From: Ascidiimonas sp046199005
Lineage (GTDB): Bacteria; Bacteroidota; Bacteroidia; Flavobacteriales; Flavobacteriaceae
Direction: 5' to 3'
DNA length: 64,000 bases
Assembly: GCA_046199005.1 (NCBI GenBank)
Contig: CP176050.1
Location: 3,286,001-3,350,000, forward strand
The notes beneath the pieces were generated by a model that was not told the DNA's origin, made no database searches, and worked only from the letters and a program-made list of their open reading frames with translations. Of the stretch, positions 34,143 to 42,995 are shown in pieces. The stretch's first letter is position 1. Every line of letters starts with the position of its first letter. A program made the position numbers and the translations under genes.

Positions 34143-34535
34143 ATGAAAATAGAAAGTAAGAAAACTGAAGTGAGTAAATCTCAGGAAGAACTCTTTAATT
34201 TCTTGACAGATGTCAAGAACTTCGAGCAATTGATGCCTGAAAGTATAAGTAAATTCGAAGTTCTTGAAGAAGGTAAATTTGTTTTTGCTTTGAAAGGCAT
34301 GCCAGAAATAATTTTGAAATTAAAAGAGTCTCACCCGCACTCTAAGGTAATTTTAGGAGCCGCTAGTGATAAAATTCCATTCAACCTCACGGCTGACATT
34401 GAAAAAATTGATGAAAATACTTCTCAGGCACAACTTACATTTGACGGTGAGTTTAATGCCATGATGGCAATGATGATCAAAGGTCCTATTACCAGTTTTA
34501 TAGGTACACTATCGGAGAAAATGGGCAAATTATAG
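34143..34535 (+). CDS. SRPBCC-fold (START-like) protein
   Basis: A 130-aa single-domain protein of the polyketide-cyclase/START superfamily: N-terminal SKSQEELFNFLTDVKNFEQLMPE and the closing helix of repeated small residues (FDGEFNAMMAMMIKGPITSF). Such folds bind hydrophobic ligands in a central cavity. No signal peptide. Function unknown; it lies between pyrE and birA. Confidence 0.8.
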   Translation: MKIESKKTEVSKSQEELFNFLTDVKNFEQLMPESISKFEVLEEGKFVFALKGMPEIILKLKESHPHSKVILGAASDKIPFNLTADIEKIDENTSQAQLTFDGEFNAMMAMMIKGPITSFIGTLSEKMGKL

Positions 34536-34538
34536 CGT

Positions 34539-35270
34539 TTAATACAAAAGTTTCACTTCTTTTATATCGAATTCTTTAATGACCTCATCTTCGAGGCGTA
34601 TTTTTAGTTTCCCGCTTTTAGCAACGCCCTCGATAAAACCCATGAATTTTTCGCCCGTTGTATTTTCAAAAGTAGATGGTTTTAAATACCTGAATAAATA
34701 GGAAAGATACATTTCTTCCAGTTCATTTTTTATACTATGATCAGACCAACTATCTGCAAAATGAGTGAATTGAAATAGCAATTGATCCCTTACCTCATCT
34801 AGCTCATATTCCTTTCCACATGCAATTTTCATCGAAGTGGCTGAGGGTAATCCTGGAAAATTTACTTGATTAACATTAAGACCAATACCTATGATAGCTG
34901 CGTCCATGGAACCTTGCTTTATCAAAGTTTCAATCAAAATACCACATATCTTTTTGTTTGCTGACAAAATGTCGTTAGGCCATTTTATCTTTAAATCAGG
35001 AATCTTAAAATGTTCTAATGTCCTAACTACCGCTAAAGAAACAGCTATACTCAGTAGAAATTGCGAATCGCTTTCTACACAGGAAATCCTTTTAAACACA
35101 CTGGCTACGAGGTTTTTATAGGGTTCAGATTGCCAGGAAGTACCCATTTGTCCGCGTCCTTCCATTTGCTTTTCTGCGGTAACCACAGTGTAATCGGGTA
35201 GCTCTTTTTCCTGAATTAATCGCTTTAAAAAAGCGTTGGTAGAATCAATGGCATTAAGTTTGATTATCAT
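34539..35270 (-). CDS. birA: Biotin--[acetyl-CoA-carboxylase] ligase
   Basis: A 243-aa biotin protein ligase without the N-terminal DNA-binding domain. Starts MIIKLNAIDSTNAFLKRLI; the biotin/ATP loop is MEGRGQMGTSW, and KIKWPNDILSANKKICGILIE is the second signature. The short C-terminal domain is present. It attaches biotin to the carrier subunit of acetyl-CoA carboxylase. An ATG four codons upstream (35282) is also possible. Confidence 0.92.
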   Translation of the reverse strand: MIIKLNAIDSTNAFLKRLIQEKELPDYTVVTAEKQMEGRGQMGTSWQSEPYKNLVASVFKRISCVESDSQFLLSIAVSLAVVRTLEHFKIPDLKIKWPNDILSANKKICGILIETLIKQGSMDAAIIGIGLNVNQVNFPGLPSATSMKIACGKEYELDEVRDQLLFQFTHFADSWSDHSIKNELEEMYLSYLFRYLKPSTFENTTGEKFMGFIEGVAKSGKLKIRLEDEVIKEFDIKEVKLLY

Positions 35271-35339
35271 GTGGTTATACAATATAGATTATTATCTAAT
35301 CTTATGTTAATTCTAAGGGTGTAAAAAACAAAAAAGTAA

Positions 35340-35347
35340 TAACTTTG
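35340..35347 (+). promoter_or_regulatory. -7 box of the rsfS-ftsH unit
   Basis: TAACTTTG fits TAnnTTTG; predicted start near 35354, leaving a 13-nt leader before rsfS. Confidence 0.45.
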
Positions 35348-35366
35348 CGTAAAATAAAGAAATTTA

Positions 35367-35738
35367 ATGGCAATAGGAAAAAGTAGCGCAGACCAACTCA
35401 TATCACTAATTCTAAAAGGAATCGAAGAAGTTAAAGGAAAGGACATCAGTATTCTGGATTTGAGAGCTATAGAAAATACGGTTTGTGACTATTTTATAAT
35501 TTGTAATGGTACTTCCAACACACAGGTCAATGCCATTGTTAATTCTATTCAAAAAACCGTAAGCAAGGAAATCAAAGACAAACCCTGGCATGTTGAAGGG
35601 GAAAGTAATGGAGAATGGGTGTTACTTGATTACGTCAATGTAGTAGTACACGTATTCCAAAAACATATTAGAGAATTTTACGATATTGAAGGACTTTGGG
35701 GTGATGCAAAAGTGACATCTATCTCAGGTAATTATTAA
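35367..35738 (+). CDS. rsfS: Ribosomal silencing factor RsfS
   Basis: A 123-aa RsfS/Iojap protein that binds L14 of the 50S subunit and prevents subunit joining in starvation. Seen: ISLILKGIEEVKGKDISILD, VCDYFIICNGTSNTQVNAI and the C-terminal HIREFYDIEGLWGDAK. It is followed 16 bp later by ftsH in a likely operon. Confidence 0.95.
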   Translation: MAIGKSSADQLISLILKGIEEVKGKDISILDLRAIENTVCDYFIICNGTSNTQVNAIVNSIQKTVSKEIKDKPWHVEGESNGEWVLLDYVNVVVHVFQKHIREFYDIEGLWGDAKVTSISGNY

Positions 35739-35754
35739 TTTTTAGAATATTTTA

Positions 35755-37695
35755 ATGGCAAAAGACAATAATCCAAATAAAAAATCGAGATTCAGTTCTT
35801 ACTGGATTTATGCGGTAATTTTGGTGATCATCATAGGTTTTCAATTCTTCTCTGGTGGTAGTAGCTGGCAAAAGTTAACACAAACTACCCCACTTCAATT
35901 ACAGGAGTTTTTGAAAAACGGTGATGTAGCAGAAATAAAGATCATCACAAATACAAGGCATGCAAAAGTATTTCTTAAAGAAGAAGCTCTTGAAAAGGAA
36001 GAACATAAAGATATTGACACCAAAACACTACTCCCTTCAAATGCGAGAGTACCTAGCTACGAGTTGGAATTTGGTGACTTACAGAACTTCGAGAACGAAA
36101 TTAAAAAGACCATTGCTGAGAACAATTTAGATACTGTAATTCAATACGAACAGGAGTCTAATTATTTTGCAGAGATCATAAGCTTTATACTTCCGTTCCT
36201 TTTAATTCTAGGAATTTGGATCTTTTTAATGCGAAGAATGTCTGGCGGCGGCGGCGGCGGTGCCGGGGCGCAGATCTTCAATATTGGCAAATCAAAAGCT
36301 AAACTTTTTGATGAAAAACTAGATACCAGAGTTACTTTCAAAGATGTCGCAGGGCTCGAAGGAGCAAAAGAAGAAGTAGAAGAAATAGTAGAATTTCTTA
36401 AAAATCCTGATAAGTACACCTCACTTGGTGGTAAAATACCAAAAGGAGCATTACTGGTAGGACCTCCTGGTACAGGAAAAACACTACTGGCCAAAGCCGT
36501 TGCTGGTGAAGCAAAGGTACCATTCTTCTCCTTGTCAGGTTCCGATTTTGTAGAAATGTTTGTGGGGGTAGGAGCTTCCAGAGTGCGAGACCTTTTTAAA
36601 CAAGCCAAAGACAAATCTCCAGCTATCATATTTATTGATGAGATCGATGCCATTGGTAGAGCAAGGGGTAAAAATAATTTTACCGGATCTAACGATGAGC
36701 GGGAAAACACATTGAATCAGTTGTTAACAGAAATGGATGGTTTTGGTACCAATACAAATGTAATTGTACTCGCAGCTACCAACCGTGCAGATATTCTTGA
36801 TAAAGCATTGATGCGTGCTGGTAGGTTTGACCGTCAGATATATGTAGATCTTCCTGATCTTCGCGAAAGAAAAGAGATTTTTGAAGTGCATTTAAGACCT
36901 ATCAAAACCTCTGAAGCACTCGATATGGACTTTCTTGCCAGACAAACTCCGGGATTCTCGGGGGCAGATATCGCAAACGTTTGTAACGAAGCAGCACTTA
37001 TCGCAGCAAGAAACGGTAAAAAAGCGGTAGATCGACAGGATTTCTTAGATGCGGTTGATAGAATCGTAGGAGGTCTTGAGAAAAAGAATAAAATTATCAC
37101 TCCTGGTGAGAAAAAAACAATCGCTTATCACGAAGCCGGTCATGCAACCGTAAGTTGGATGCTTGAACATGCAGCACCACTAGTTAAAGTAACGATTGTA
37201 CCCCGAGGACAATCTTTGGGTGCCGCATGGTATTTACCCGAAGAAAGACTCATTGTAAGACCCGATCAAATGCTGGATGAGATGTGTGCAGCATTGGGAG
37301 GTAGAGCTGCAGAAAAAGTAATTTTTGACAAAATCTCAACGGGTGCCCTTAGTGATCTCGAAAAGGTCACCAAACAGGCCAAAGCTATGGTTACTATCTA
37401 CGGCTTAAACGATAAAATAGGTAATCTTACTTATTATGACTCGAGTTCGCAGGGAGATTACGGATTTACAAAACCGTATAGTGAAGAAACAGCACTAACT
37501 ATTGACAAGGAGATATCCAGAATAATAGAAGAACAATATGATCGTGCAGTCGCTCTTCTAGAAAAGAACAAAGACAAACTTACAGAGTTGGCAGAGCGAT
37601 TACTTGAGAAAGAAGTAATCTTTAAAGATGATCTTGAAAAGATTTTTGGAGAAAGGCCATTTGCAAAAGAAGAGGAAGTCGTAGAGAGTGAATAA
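35755..37695 (+). CDS. ftsH: ATP-dependent zinc metalloprotease FtsH
   Basis: A 646-aa membrane AAA+ protease. Two membrane segments (near residues 14-30 and 140-160), Walker A GPPGTGKT, Walker B IIFIDEIDAIGR, second-region-of-homology motif, and the zinc site HEAGH in the C-terminal peptidase domain. It degrades membrane and some regulatory proteins. After the second membrane segment a Gly-rich stretch (SGGGGGGAGAQ) is encoded by a run of GGC codons. Confidence 0.97.
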   Translation: MAKDNNPNKKSRFSSYWIYAVILVIIIGFQFFSGGSSWQKLTQTTPLQLQEFLKNGDVAEIKIITNTRHAKVFLKEEALEKEEHKDIDTKTLLPSNARVPSYELEFGDLQNFENEIKKTIAENNLDTVIQYEQESNYFAEIISFILPFLLILGIWIFLMRRMSGGGGGGAGAQIFNIGKSKAKLFDEKLDTRVTFKDVAGLEGAKEEVEEIVEFLKNPDKYTSLGGKIPKGALLVGPPGTGKTLLAKAVAGEAKVPFFSLSGSDFVEMFVGVGASRVRDLFKQAKDKSPAIIFIDEIDAIGRARGKNNFTGSNDERENTLNQLLTEMDGFGTNTNVIVLAATNRADILDKALMRAGRFDRQIYVDLPDLRERKEIFEVHLRPIKTSEALDMDFLARQTPGFSGADIANVCNEAALIAARNGKKAVDRQDFLDAVDRIVGGLEKKNKIITPGEKKTIAYHEAGHATVSWMLEHAAPLVKVTIVPRGQSLGAAWYLPEERLIVRPDQMLDEMCAALGGRAAEKVIFDKISTGALSDLEKVTKQAKAMVTIYGLNDKIGNLTYYDSSSQGDYGFTKPYSEETALTIDKEISRIIEEQYDRAVALLEKNKDKLTELAERLLEKEVIFKDDLEKIFGERPFAKEEEVVESE

Positions 37696-37796
37696 TGATA
37701 CTGTTAATTTTTTAACATAAATACAAAAGCTAATCAAAAATTTCGTTAGCTTAGTAAAACGTTTAATTTCTTTATACAAATTTCTACTCGTCCCAA

Positions 37797-38411
37797 ATGT
37801 TGAACGACTTTTTTAAAAAACTGTTTGGTAACAAAAAAAACAAAGGTCCTTCTGGTAAAAATCCTATAGAAAGAAGTAAATACATGCCGGAAATAACGCT
37901 TCCGGTAGATGAAAAATTTACCATCAATTTTAAAAAAAATGGTGGTAAATTTATTTATTGTGACTCCCTTGAAGAATTAAGCGAAAGTTTTGAGAATATT
38001 CTACTTGAAAATTCCTGGAAAAAGTTAAACGTTTATTGTACAGATGAGAAACTGAGGTCCAGGTTTAAAAGTTTTAAACTTGATTATTCAAAACATCCAC
38101 GAAAAGCAGCATTTTTTCTTACCGGATGCGAAAACCTAGTTGCCGATATGGGTGCTATACTCATAAGCTCTAACCAAATTGGTGAACTGAAATTGCCCGA
38201 TTTTCCCGATAACTTTGTGGTTTTAGCCACCACCAGTCAGCTCATTGAGACCATAGGTGAAGGACTTCAGCGAATTAAAAATGAGAGTGGTAATAAAATC
38301 CCTACCAACATAACCACCATAAAACATTTTAACATCAAAGACGAAAAGGACTTTCTATCTTACGGAAGTAGTGCAAAAAACTTATATTTGTTGCTTCTCG
38401 AAGACCTGTAG
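37797..38411 (+). CDS. LUD domain protein (LutC-like)
   Basis: A 204-aa LUD-domain protein, the domain of the LutC subunit of L-lactate oxidation complexes. Seen: FIYCDSLEELSESFENILLE, AAFFLTGCENLVADMGAILI, and the C-terminal VVLATTSQLIETIGEGL. LutA and LutB are not next to it, so lactate use is not certain. It is 1 bp before cdsA and thus part of a lipid-linked operon. Confidence 0.85.
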   Translation: MLNDFFKKLFGNKKNKGPSGKNPIERSKYMPEITLPVDEKFTINFKKNGGKFIYCDSLEELSESFENILLENSWKKLNVYCTDEKLRSRFKSFKLDYSKHPRKAAFFLTGCENLVADMGAILISSNQIGELKLPDFPDNFVVLATTSQLIETIGEGLQRIKNESGNKIPTNITTIKHFNIKDEKDFLSYGSSAKNLYLLLLEDL

Positions 38412-38412
38412 A

Positions 38413-39228
38413 ATGAAAGAACTCTTCAAGCGATCTATAACCGGTATCTTATACGTTTTTTTATTATTGGCAGCCGCTATGCTCAATACCGAAGCGTTTA
38501 ATTTTTTGTTTCTGGTTTTCGGTTTAGTTTGTCTTTACGAGTTCAAAAAAATCATAAAACTCAGTGGCTATTACATATTTCTTGCCTTTCTAGGATTATG
38601 GTGGCTCTTTATTTACCTAATTGAAGATTTTCACCAAAAGAAATCACTGGCACTACTCCTACTCGCTGCAACCTTACTTACAAACCTGTTCTTATTAAGC
38701 GAATTATTTGGGAAGAAAGCTACTAAATATTCAAATGCCGGGAGATTTGCAATTAGTCTCTTTTACATTGGCACGGGCTGTATTTTTTTAACCATGATCC
38801 CTTATTACGAATATCACTTTGCAAAATTTCTAATTATTGGTATTTTTATATTAATATGGGTAAATGATTCCTTTGCGTTTTTAGTGGGTAAAACGCTGGG
38901 CAAAAACAAACTATTCCCATCAGTCTCTCCAAAGAAGACTATTGAAGGCTTTGCAGGAGGTCTTGTTTTCGCATTAATTGCTGCCTTTGTATTATCTAGA
39001 TATCATAAAGACCTTTATATATGGCAGTGGTTCATATTAGCTGTGGTGGTGGTGCTTACAGGTACCTTAGGTGATCTTATAGAATCCAAATTCAAACGAA
39101 TGGCAGGTGTCAAAGACAGTGGTGCCATACTGCCAGGACACGGAGGGCTCTTAGATCGTTTAGACAGTCTGGTATTTGCAGCTCCATTTGCCTACTTAAC
39201 TTTACAAATTTTCAGTTATGTTTCATAA
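38413..39228 (+). CDS. cdsA: Phosphatidate cytidylyltransferase
   Basis: A 271-aa membrane enzyme that makes CDP-diacylglycerol. About eight hydrophobic segments and the CDS signature near the C-terminus: VSPKKTIEGFAGG, GTLGDLIESKFKRMAGVKDS and LPGHGGLLDRLDSLVFA. I start at the ATG at 38413; an in-frame ATG at 38371 lies inside the LUD gene. It overlaps psd by 11 bp. Confidence 0.95.
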   Translation: MKELFKRSITGILYVFLLLAAAMLNTEAFNFLFLVFGLVCLYEFKKIIKLSGYYIFLAFLGLWWLFIYLIEDFHQKKSLALLLLAATLLTNLFLLSELFGKKATKYSNAGRFAISLFYIGTGCIFLTMIPYYEYHFAKFLIIGIFILIWVNDSFAFLVGKTLGKNKLFPSVSPKKTIEGFAGGLVFALIAAFVLSRYHKDLYIWQWFILAVVVVLTGTLGDLIESKFKRMAGVKDSGAILPGHGGLLDRLDSLVFAAPFAYLTLQIFSYVS

Positions 39229-39865
39229 AGAAGGACATAAAATAATTCTATTTTCTCTGCTTGCAGCGATTGCCATATCAATCTGTGCATTCTATTTTAT
39301 TGAAATTACATGGTTGCGAATGCTTATTCAAGTAGCAGCGTTGATTTTTCTCGTATTGATCTTACAATTCTTTCGAAATCCTAAAAGAAAATTATTTATT
39401 GACGATAACACCGTTGTAGCACCTGTAGACGGAAAAGTGGTGGTTATTGAAGAAGTAGAAGAAAACGAATTTTTTAAAGGTAAAAGAAGACAGGTAAGCA
39501 TCTTTATGTCCCCCATAAACGTGCATGTTACCCGTTTCCCGATTGGTGGTAAAATTGTTTACAGTAAATACCATCCGGGGAAATATTTGGTAGCCTGGCA
39601 CCCTAAAGCATCTGAAGAAAATGAACGCACCACCATAGTTGTTGAAAATGAAAATTTTGGTGCAGTACTGTATCGTCAAATTGCGGGAGCCATGGCAAAG
39701 CGTATTGTAAATTACGCCGTTGAAGGAGCATCTGCGTCACAGGGAGCAGATAGCGGATTCATTAAATTTGGATCTCGGGTAGATGTTTTTCTTCCGATGG
39801 ATGCGGTAGTTACCGTAAAACTTAATCAGAAAGTGAAAGGCGGAATTGACGTAATTGCGAAATAA
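39218..39865 (+). CDS. psd: Phosphatidylserine decarboxylase (short PSD type)
   Basis: A 215-aa proenzyme that makes phosphatidylethanolamine. N-terminal membrane anchors (~residues 8-50), then RNPKRKLFIDDNTVVAPVDG, FMSPINVHVTRFPIGG, and the maturation site FIKFGSRVDVF (self-cleavage before the Ser of GS to form the pyruvoyl group). The short type without a long N-terminal domain is usual in Bacteroidota. Overlaps cdsA, and ACBP follows by 2 bp. Confidence 0.93.
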   Translation: MFHKEGHKIILFSLLAAIAISICAFYFIEITWLRMLIQVAALIFLVLILQFFRNPKRKLFIDDNTVVAPVDGKVVVIEEVEENEFFKGKRRQVSIFMSPINVHVTRFPIGGKIVYSKYHPGKYLVAWHPKASEENERTTIVVENENFGAVLYRQIAGAMAKRIVNYAVEGASASQGADSGFIKFGSRVDVFLPMDAVVTVKLNQKVKGGIDVIAK

Positions 39866-39867
39866 TT

Positions 39868-40128
39868 ATGGCAAAGGAGGATTCTCTGGATATCGAGTTT
39901 AAAAATGCGGTAGACAAGGTAAACGACTACCACGAACCTTTGCCTGCTGATATTCTTCTTAGACTCTATGCTTATTACAAAATAGCCAATAAAAACTTCG
40001 ATAATCCTAGAAGCCGGAAGCCTTTAATCAATGCGTTTAAAACCAATGCCCTTTTTCAAGCGAAAGACGTCACAGAAGACGAAGCCAAGCAGAAGTATAT
40101 TGAGTTGGTGGAGAAATATGTTAAATAG
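39868..40128 (+). CDS. Acyl-CoA-binding protein
   Basis: An 86-aa ACBP with the usual four-helix pattern: LDIEFKNAVDKVNDYHEPLP, ILLRLYAYYKIANKNFD, then AFKTNALFQAKDVTEDEAKQ and YIELVEKYV. The family binds medium and long acyl-CoA esters in the cytosol; bacterial members are less common. It follows cdsA and psd, so it may buffer acyl-CoA for phospholipid synthesis. Confidence 0.92.
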   Translation: MAKEDSLDIEFKNAVDKVNDYHEPLPADILLRLYAYYKIANKNFDNPRSRKPLINAFKTNALFQAKDVTEDEAKQKYIELVEKYVK

Positions 40129-40489
40129 ATTTGTCATAAATGATAATTTCTTCAAGAAAAATTATTACACTTTTTAATCGATAATTATTTTATCGCTTTT
40201 CTGCACTCCTTCGATTCCCCTCCTTTTCAATAAAATTGGTGTTGGATGATTCTTTAGATACCTACTTACTTGTCAAGAAAGGAGTTCCAAAAACAGAAAA
40301 TTAAATAGAGCCATTTCAATTTTATACTACTAACCTTCAATGCGAAAAATATCGCTTTACGATGCTAGCTGAAACGCAGTTCACTAAGAAACTAGGTGAC
40401 ATATTCGTAATAAAAACTCAAAAATGAGTGCTTTAACAGGTTCAAATACTTTTTTGTAGTAATTTTATGTACTTTAAATACCTGACAAG
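40129..40489. other. Gene-free stretch, AT-rich
   Basis: No coding frame with a start. A 37-codon frame without ATG ends at 40300 (LVLDDSLDTYLLVKKGVPKT), possibly a remnant, but nothing supports it as a gene. No terminator with a clear T-run was seen. Confidence 0.5.
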
Positions 40490-40798
40490 ATGATTTCTTA
40501 CGTTATTATTTACCTATTGGTTTTTGGAGCACTCTGGTTTGTATACAATCTTCTGGATAAAGAATTAACGAATCGATTAAAATTGATAAAAGATAAAAAT
40601 GAGGTACAGAGAGTAACAACTAAATATATCATTCGACTGATTCTTTTTCCCTTAATTCTTGTTATCGTAGCGGAGTTAGCTCATTTTATAGTCTTTAGAA
40701 CTTTATATCATAACACGCTAATATCTTCGGGTATCATAATTATTTTAACATCTATTTATCTCTTTTCAAGACCATACTTCCAGAAATCTACTAGATAA
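40490..40798 (+). CDS. Small hypothetical membrane protein
   Basis: A 102-aa protein with three hydrophobic segments (MISYVIIYLLVFGALWFVYN, LILFPLILVIVAELAHFIVF, SGIIIILTSIYLFS) separated by a charged loop (KELTNRLKLIKDKNEVQR). I do not recognise a family. It stands alone on the strand with long gaps on either side, just before the peptide locus. The clean alternation of charged and hydrophobic stretches supports a real gene. Confidence 0.55.
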   Translation: MISYVIIYLLVFGALWFVYNLLDKELTNRLKLIKDKNEVQRVTTKYIIRLILFPLILVIVAELAHFIVFRTLYHNTLISSGIIIILTSIYLFSRPYFQKSTR

Positions 40799-41002
40799 AG
40801 ATCTTCATTCTATTCGTTTTATCGAAAAGTATTCATCCTAATCCTCAAGTATTTAAGATTCTGATTAAAATAAAGGTATTCCGAATTCTATCGATTGGCT
40901 ATTAAAAATATAGGTTAATATTTTCATAAAAATTGGATTTATCCTTTTAATAAAAACGAATAATAAATACTTTTAAAAAGTAAATTCTTTCAATTTTCTT
41001 TT

Positions 41003-42619
41003 ATGGAGCATCCGCTTATTTTTGTAGTCGATAAATATCTTGACAAATCAGGTGTGCGGATAAACCGAAATGAAATCAAGCTTCAACTTTTAAGTCATCC
41101 TTACTTTCCAAACATACTATCCGTAAGTGATCTTTTTTATCATTTTGACTTAGAACATTTTGCTTTGAAAGTATCCAATACCGAAGATTCCCTACAACAA
41201 TTACCTGAATTCTTTTTGGCTCATTTAGAGGATGGAAACGAACCAAAATTATTTCTGGTCCAACAAAAAGAATCGTATGTAAACGTATTTTGGCAATCTG
41301 GCGAAAAAAGACGTATGTCTCTAACCGAATTTCTTGAGTCCTGGACAGGGGTACTTATAGTGCTAGAAGAAACGTCAAAGCATCAACAACAAAATGATGA
41401 AGTAAATTCTTCAAACCTTAAAATATTTGGCGTTTTATTTCTAGTTACATTATTTGTTTTTTTAATTAGAAGTTTTAAAGACATTTCTTCCTTACTATTT
41501 CTTGGGTCTGTTATCACCGGATTTGTGGTAAGCTACTTCATTATACAACATGAACTTGGCAGGAGTCTTAAGACTCTTAATAAATTTTGTAAGAGTTCTG
41601 AGAAAACAAGTTGTGACGAGGTCATTAACTCAGATGGTGCATTATTGTTCGGAAGATTTAAGCTTAGTGATCTATCCATCATTTATTTTAGCACTCAACT
41701 CTTATTTATTCTTATTAGTTCTTTGGGAAGTTTAAATACGGAAGTCACTCTTTCTTACCTCTCCACTTTCTCCATTCCTCTTATAGGCTATTCCTTATAT
41801 TACCAGGGTTTAGTTGTAAAAAAATGGTGTCCGCTCTGCCTGGGTTTAGTAGCTGTTCTGGTTTTTCAATTTTGTACGCTTCTATTAGCCGGATCGCTTT
41901 CATTTAACTTAATCCCTTCCGATGTTCCAGTACTGGTACTTTTTACATTGCTTTACAGTCTGGTAGCCTTTCTTTGGTTTTATTTCAGTCCGCTTCTTCA
42001 CAAAGAAATTCGAGCAGACGTTATCAATATCAAGTATTTAAAATTCAAACGAGACTATACTTTTTTCAAACATGCCTTATCGCAAATGCCTACAGCTTCA
42101 AAGTACTACGGGGCTTCGGGAGAAATCGTATTCGGTAACCCGGAATCAGATCTTAAAATAATCTCAGTAACAAATCCTACTTGTCACTATTGTATAGAAG
42201 CGCATAATCATATCGAGCGAATTTTATCGAAATATGGTAAAGAAGTCTGTATCAAAATCCGGTTTAACTTGATGAACTTGAAAATGGAAAAAACCAATGC
42301 CAGAGCTTCTCATTATTTCTTGAAAGTCTATAATGCTTCCGGGGAGGCAGCCTGCAGGAAGGAGATGCATGACTTCTACAATGCGAAGGAAAAAGAATCA
42401 TGGTTATATTCTAAAGAAAATCAATCAAATCCAGAGTTCATTCAAATCTTGGAAATGCATAAAGCATGGTGCAAGGAGAATAGTATCAATTTCACACCAT
42501 CAATTATAATAGCTGATAAATTATATCCAAAAAAATTTTATGGTATTGAGGATCTGGAATTTTTCATTGAAGACCTTATTAAAGAGGAATACCATTTAAA
42601 AAAGACTTATGAAATTTAA
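41003..42619 (+). CDS. Degenerate C39 + VKOR + thioredoxin fusion protein
   Basis: A 538-aa inner-membrane fusion. Residues 1-120 resemble a peptidase C39 domain (DKYLDKSGVRINRNEIKLQL, YFPNILSVSDLFYHF) but lack the catalytic Cys and His, so they look like a substrate-binding C39-like domain. Residues ~140-335 form a VKOR with Cys196/Cys204 (SCDEVINSDGALLFGRF) and the redox pair Cys276/Cys279 (WCPLCLG). Residues ~370-538 are a DsbA-like thioredoxin domain with CHYC at 394-397 and cis-Pro in NFTPSIII. VKOR fused to thioredoxin drives disulfide formation; here it is 77 bp upstream of a six-Cys peptide gene. Confidence 0.85.
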   Translation: MEHPLIFVVDKYLDKSGVRINRNEIKLQLLSHPYFPNILSVSDLFYHFDLEHFALKVSNTEDSLQQLPEFFLAHLEDGNEPKLFLVQQKESYVNVFWQSGEKRRMSLTEFLESWTGVLIVLEETSKHQQQNDEVNSSNLKIFGVLFLVTLFVFLIRSFKDISSLLFLGSVITGFVVSYFIIQHELGRSLKTLNKFCKSSEKTSCDEVINSDGALLFGRFKLSDLSIIYFSTQLLFILISSLGSLNTEVTLSYLSTFSIPLIGYSLYYQGLVVKKWCPLCLGLVAVLVFQFCTLLLAGSLSFNLIPSDVPVLVLFTLLYSLVAFLWFYFSPLLHKEIRADVINIKYLKFKRDYTFFKHALSQMPTASKYYGASGEIVFGNPESDLKIISVTNPTCHYCIEAHNHIERILSKYGKEVCIKIRFNLMNLKMEKTNARASHYFLKVYNASGEAACRKEMHDFYNAKEKESWLYSKENQSNPEFIQILEMHKAWCKENSINFTPSIIIADKLYPKKFYGIEDLEFFIEDLIKEEYHLKKTYEI

Positions 42620-42696
42620 CAATATTTCTGCAGAAATGGACATAGTTTCGAATGTCCTTAAATGTTCGGAATGTTTTTAATTCTTAAAATAAATAG

Positions 42697-42918
42697 ATGA
42701 AAAAAGTAAATTTAGACAGACTTATGGCGTCAAATGCCAAGGTCTTAAAACGAGACGACCTCAAGTTTATTGCGGGTGCGGGAGAGCGCTATGACGCACT
42801 TGGGGGTGGAGAACCAAATTGTGTAGGGGTGCCCTGTGTGACAACAGATGATTGTCAGGATGCATTTTGTCCAAGATGCGATAAGGATGGGACGGATGAT
42901 GGACTTTGTGCCACATAA
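42697..42918 (+). CDS. Six-cysteine secreted peptide precursor (GG-leader-like)
   Basis: A 73-aa peptide. The leader (1-28) carries the Bacteroidota pattern KVLKRDDLKFIAGAG and ends at a Gly-Ala-Gly instead of Gly-Gly. The core has six cysteines at 42, 47, 53, 58, 61 and 71, with acidic residues (DALGGGEPNC, CVTTDDCQDAFCPRC). Six Cys fit three disulfides, and the upstream VKOR/thioredoxin fusion and downstream TlpA protein supply disulfide chemistry. A short inverted repeat (GGACAT/ATGTCC, 42638-42657) precedes it. No dedicated exporter is seen. Confidence 0.78.
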   Translation: MKKVNLDRLMASNAKVLKRDDLKFIAGAGERYDALGGGEPNCVGVPCVTTDDCQDAFCPRCDKDGTDDGLCAT

Positions 42919-42931
42919 TATCCTTATTCTT

Positions 42932-42957
42932 GGTAAGGGGATATATTTCCCCTTACC
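42932..42957 (+). terminator. Hairpin between the peptide and TlpA genes
   Basis: A perfect 10-bp stem GGTAAGGGGA (42932-42941) with TCCCCTTACC (42948-42957), 6-base loop. The tail (TGATTATTTTAAC) has only a weak T-run, so it may be a partial terminator or mRNA-stabilising hairpin that keeps the peptide message more abundant than the TlpA message. Confidence 0.55.
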
Positions 42958-42995
42958 TGATTATTTTAACAATAACATCAGAATTTTAAGAAATT

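Noticed and set aside
36162..36710. 182-codon minus frame inside ftsH
   Set aside because: Entirely opposite to the ftsH AAA+ core; composition (Ser/Pro/Ala-rich) is typical of antisense of a conserved gene.
37727..37752. AAGCTAA/TTAGCTT inverted repeat after ftsH as a terminator
   Set aside because: Stem of only 7 bp with a 12-base loop and no T-run.
40185..40300. 37-codon frame without start ending KKGVPKTEN
   Set aside because: No ATG/GTG/TTG in place and no detectable relative; could be a remnant but cannot be supported.
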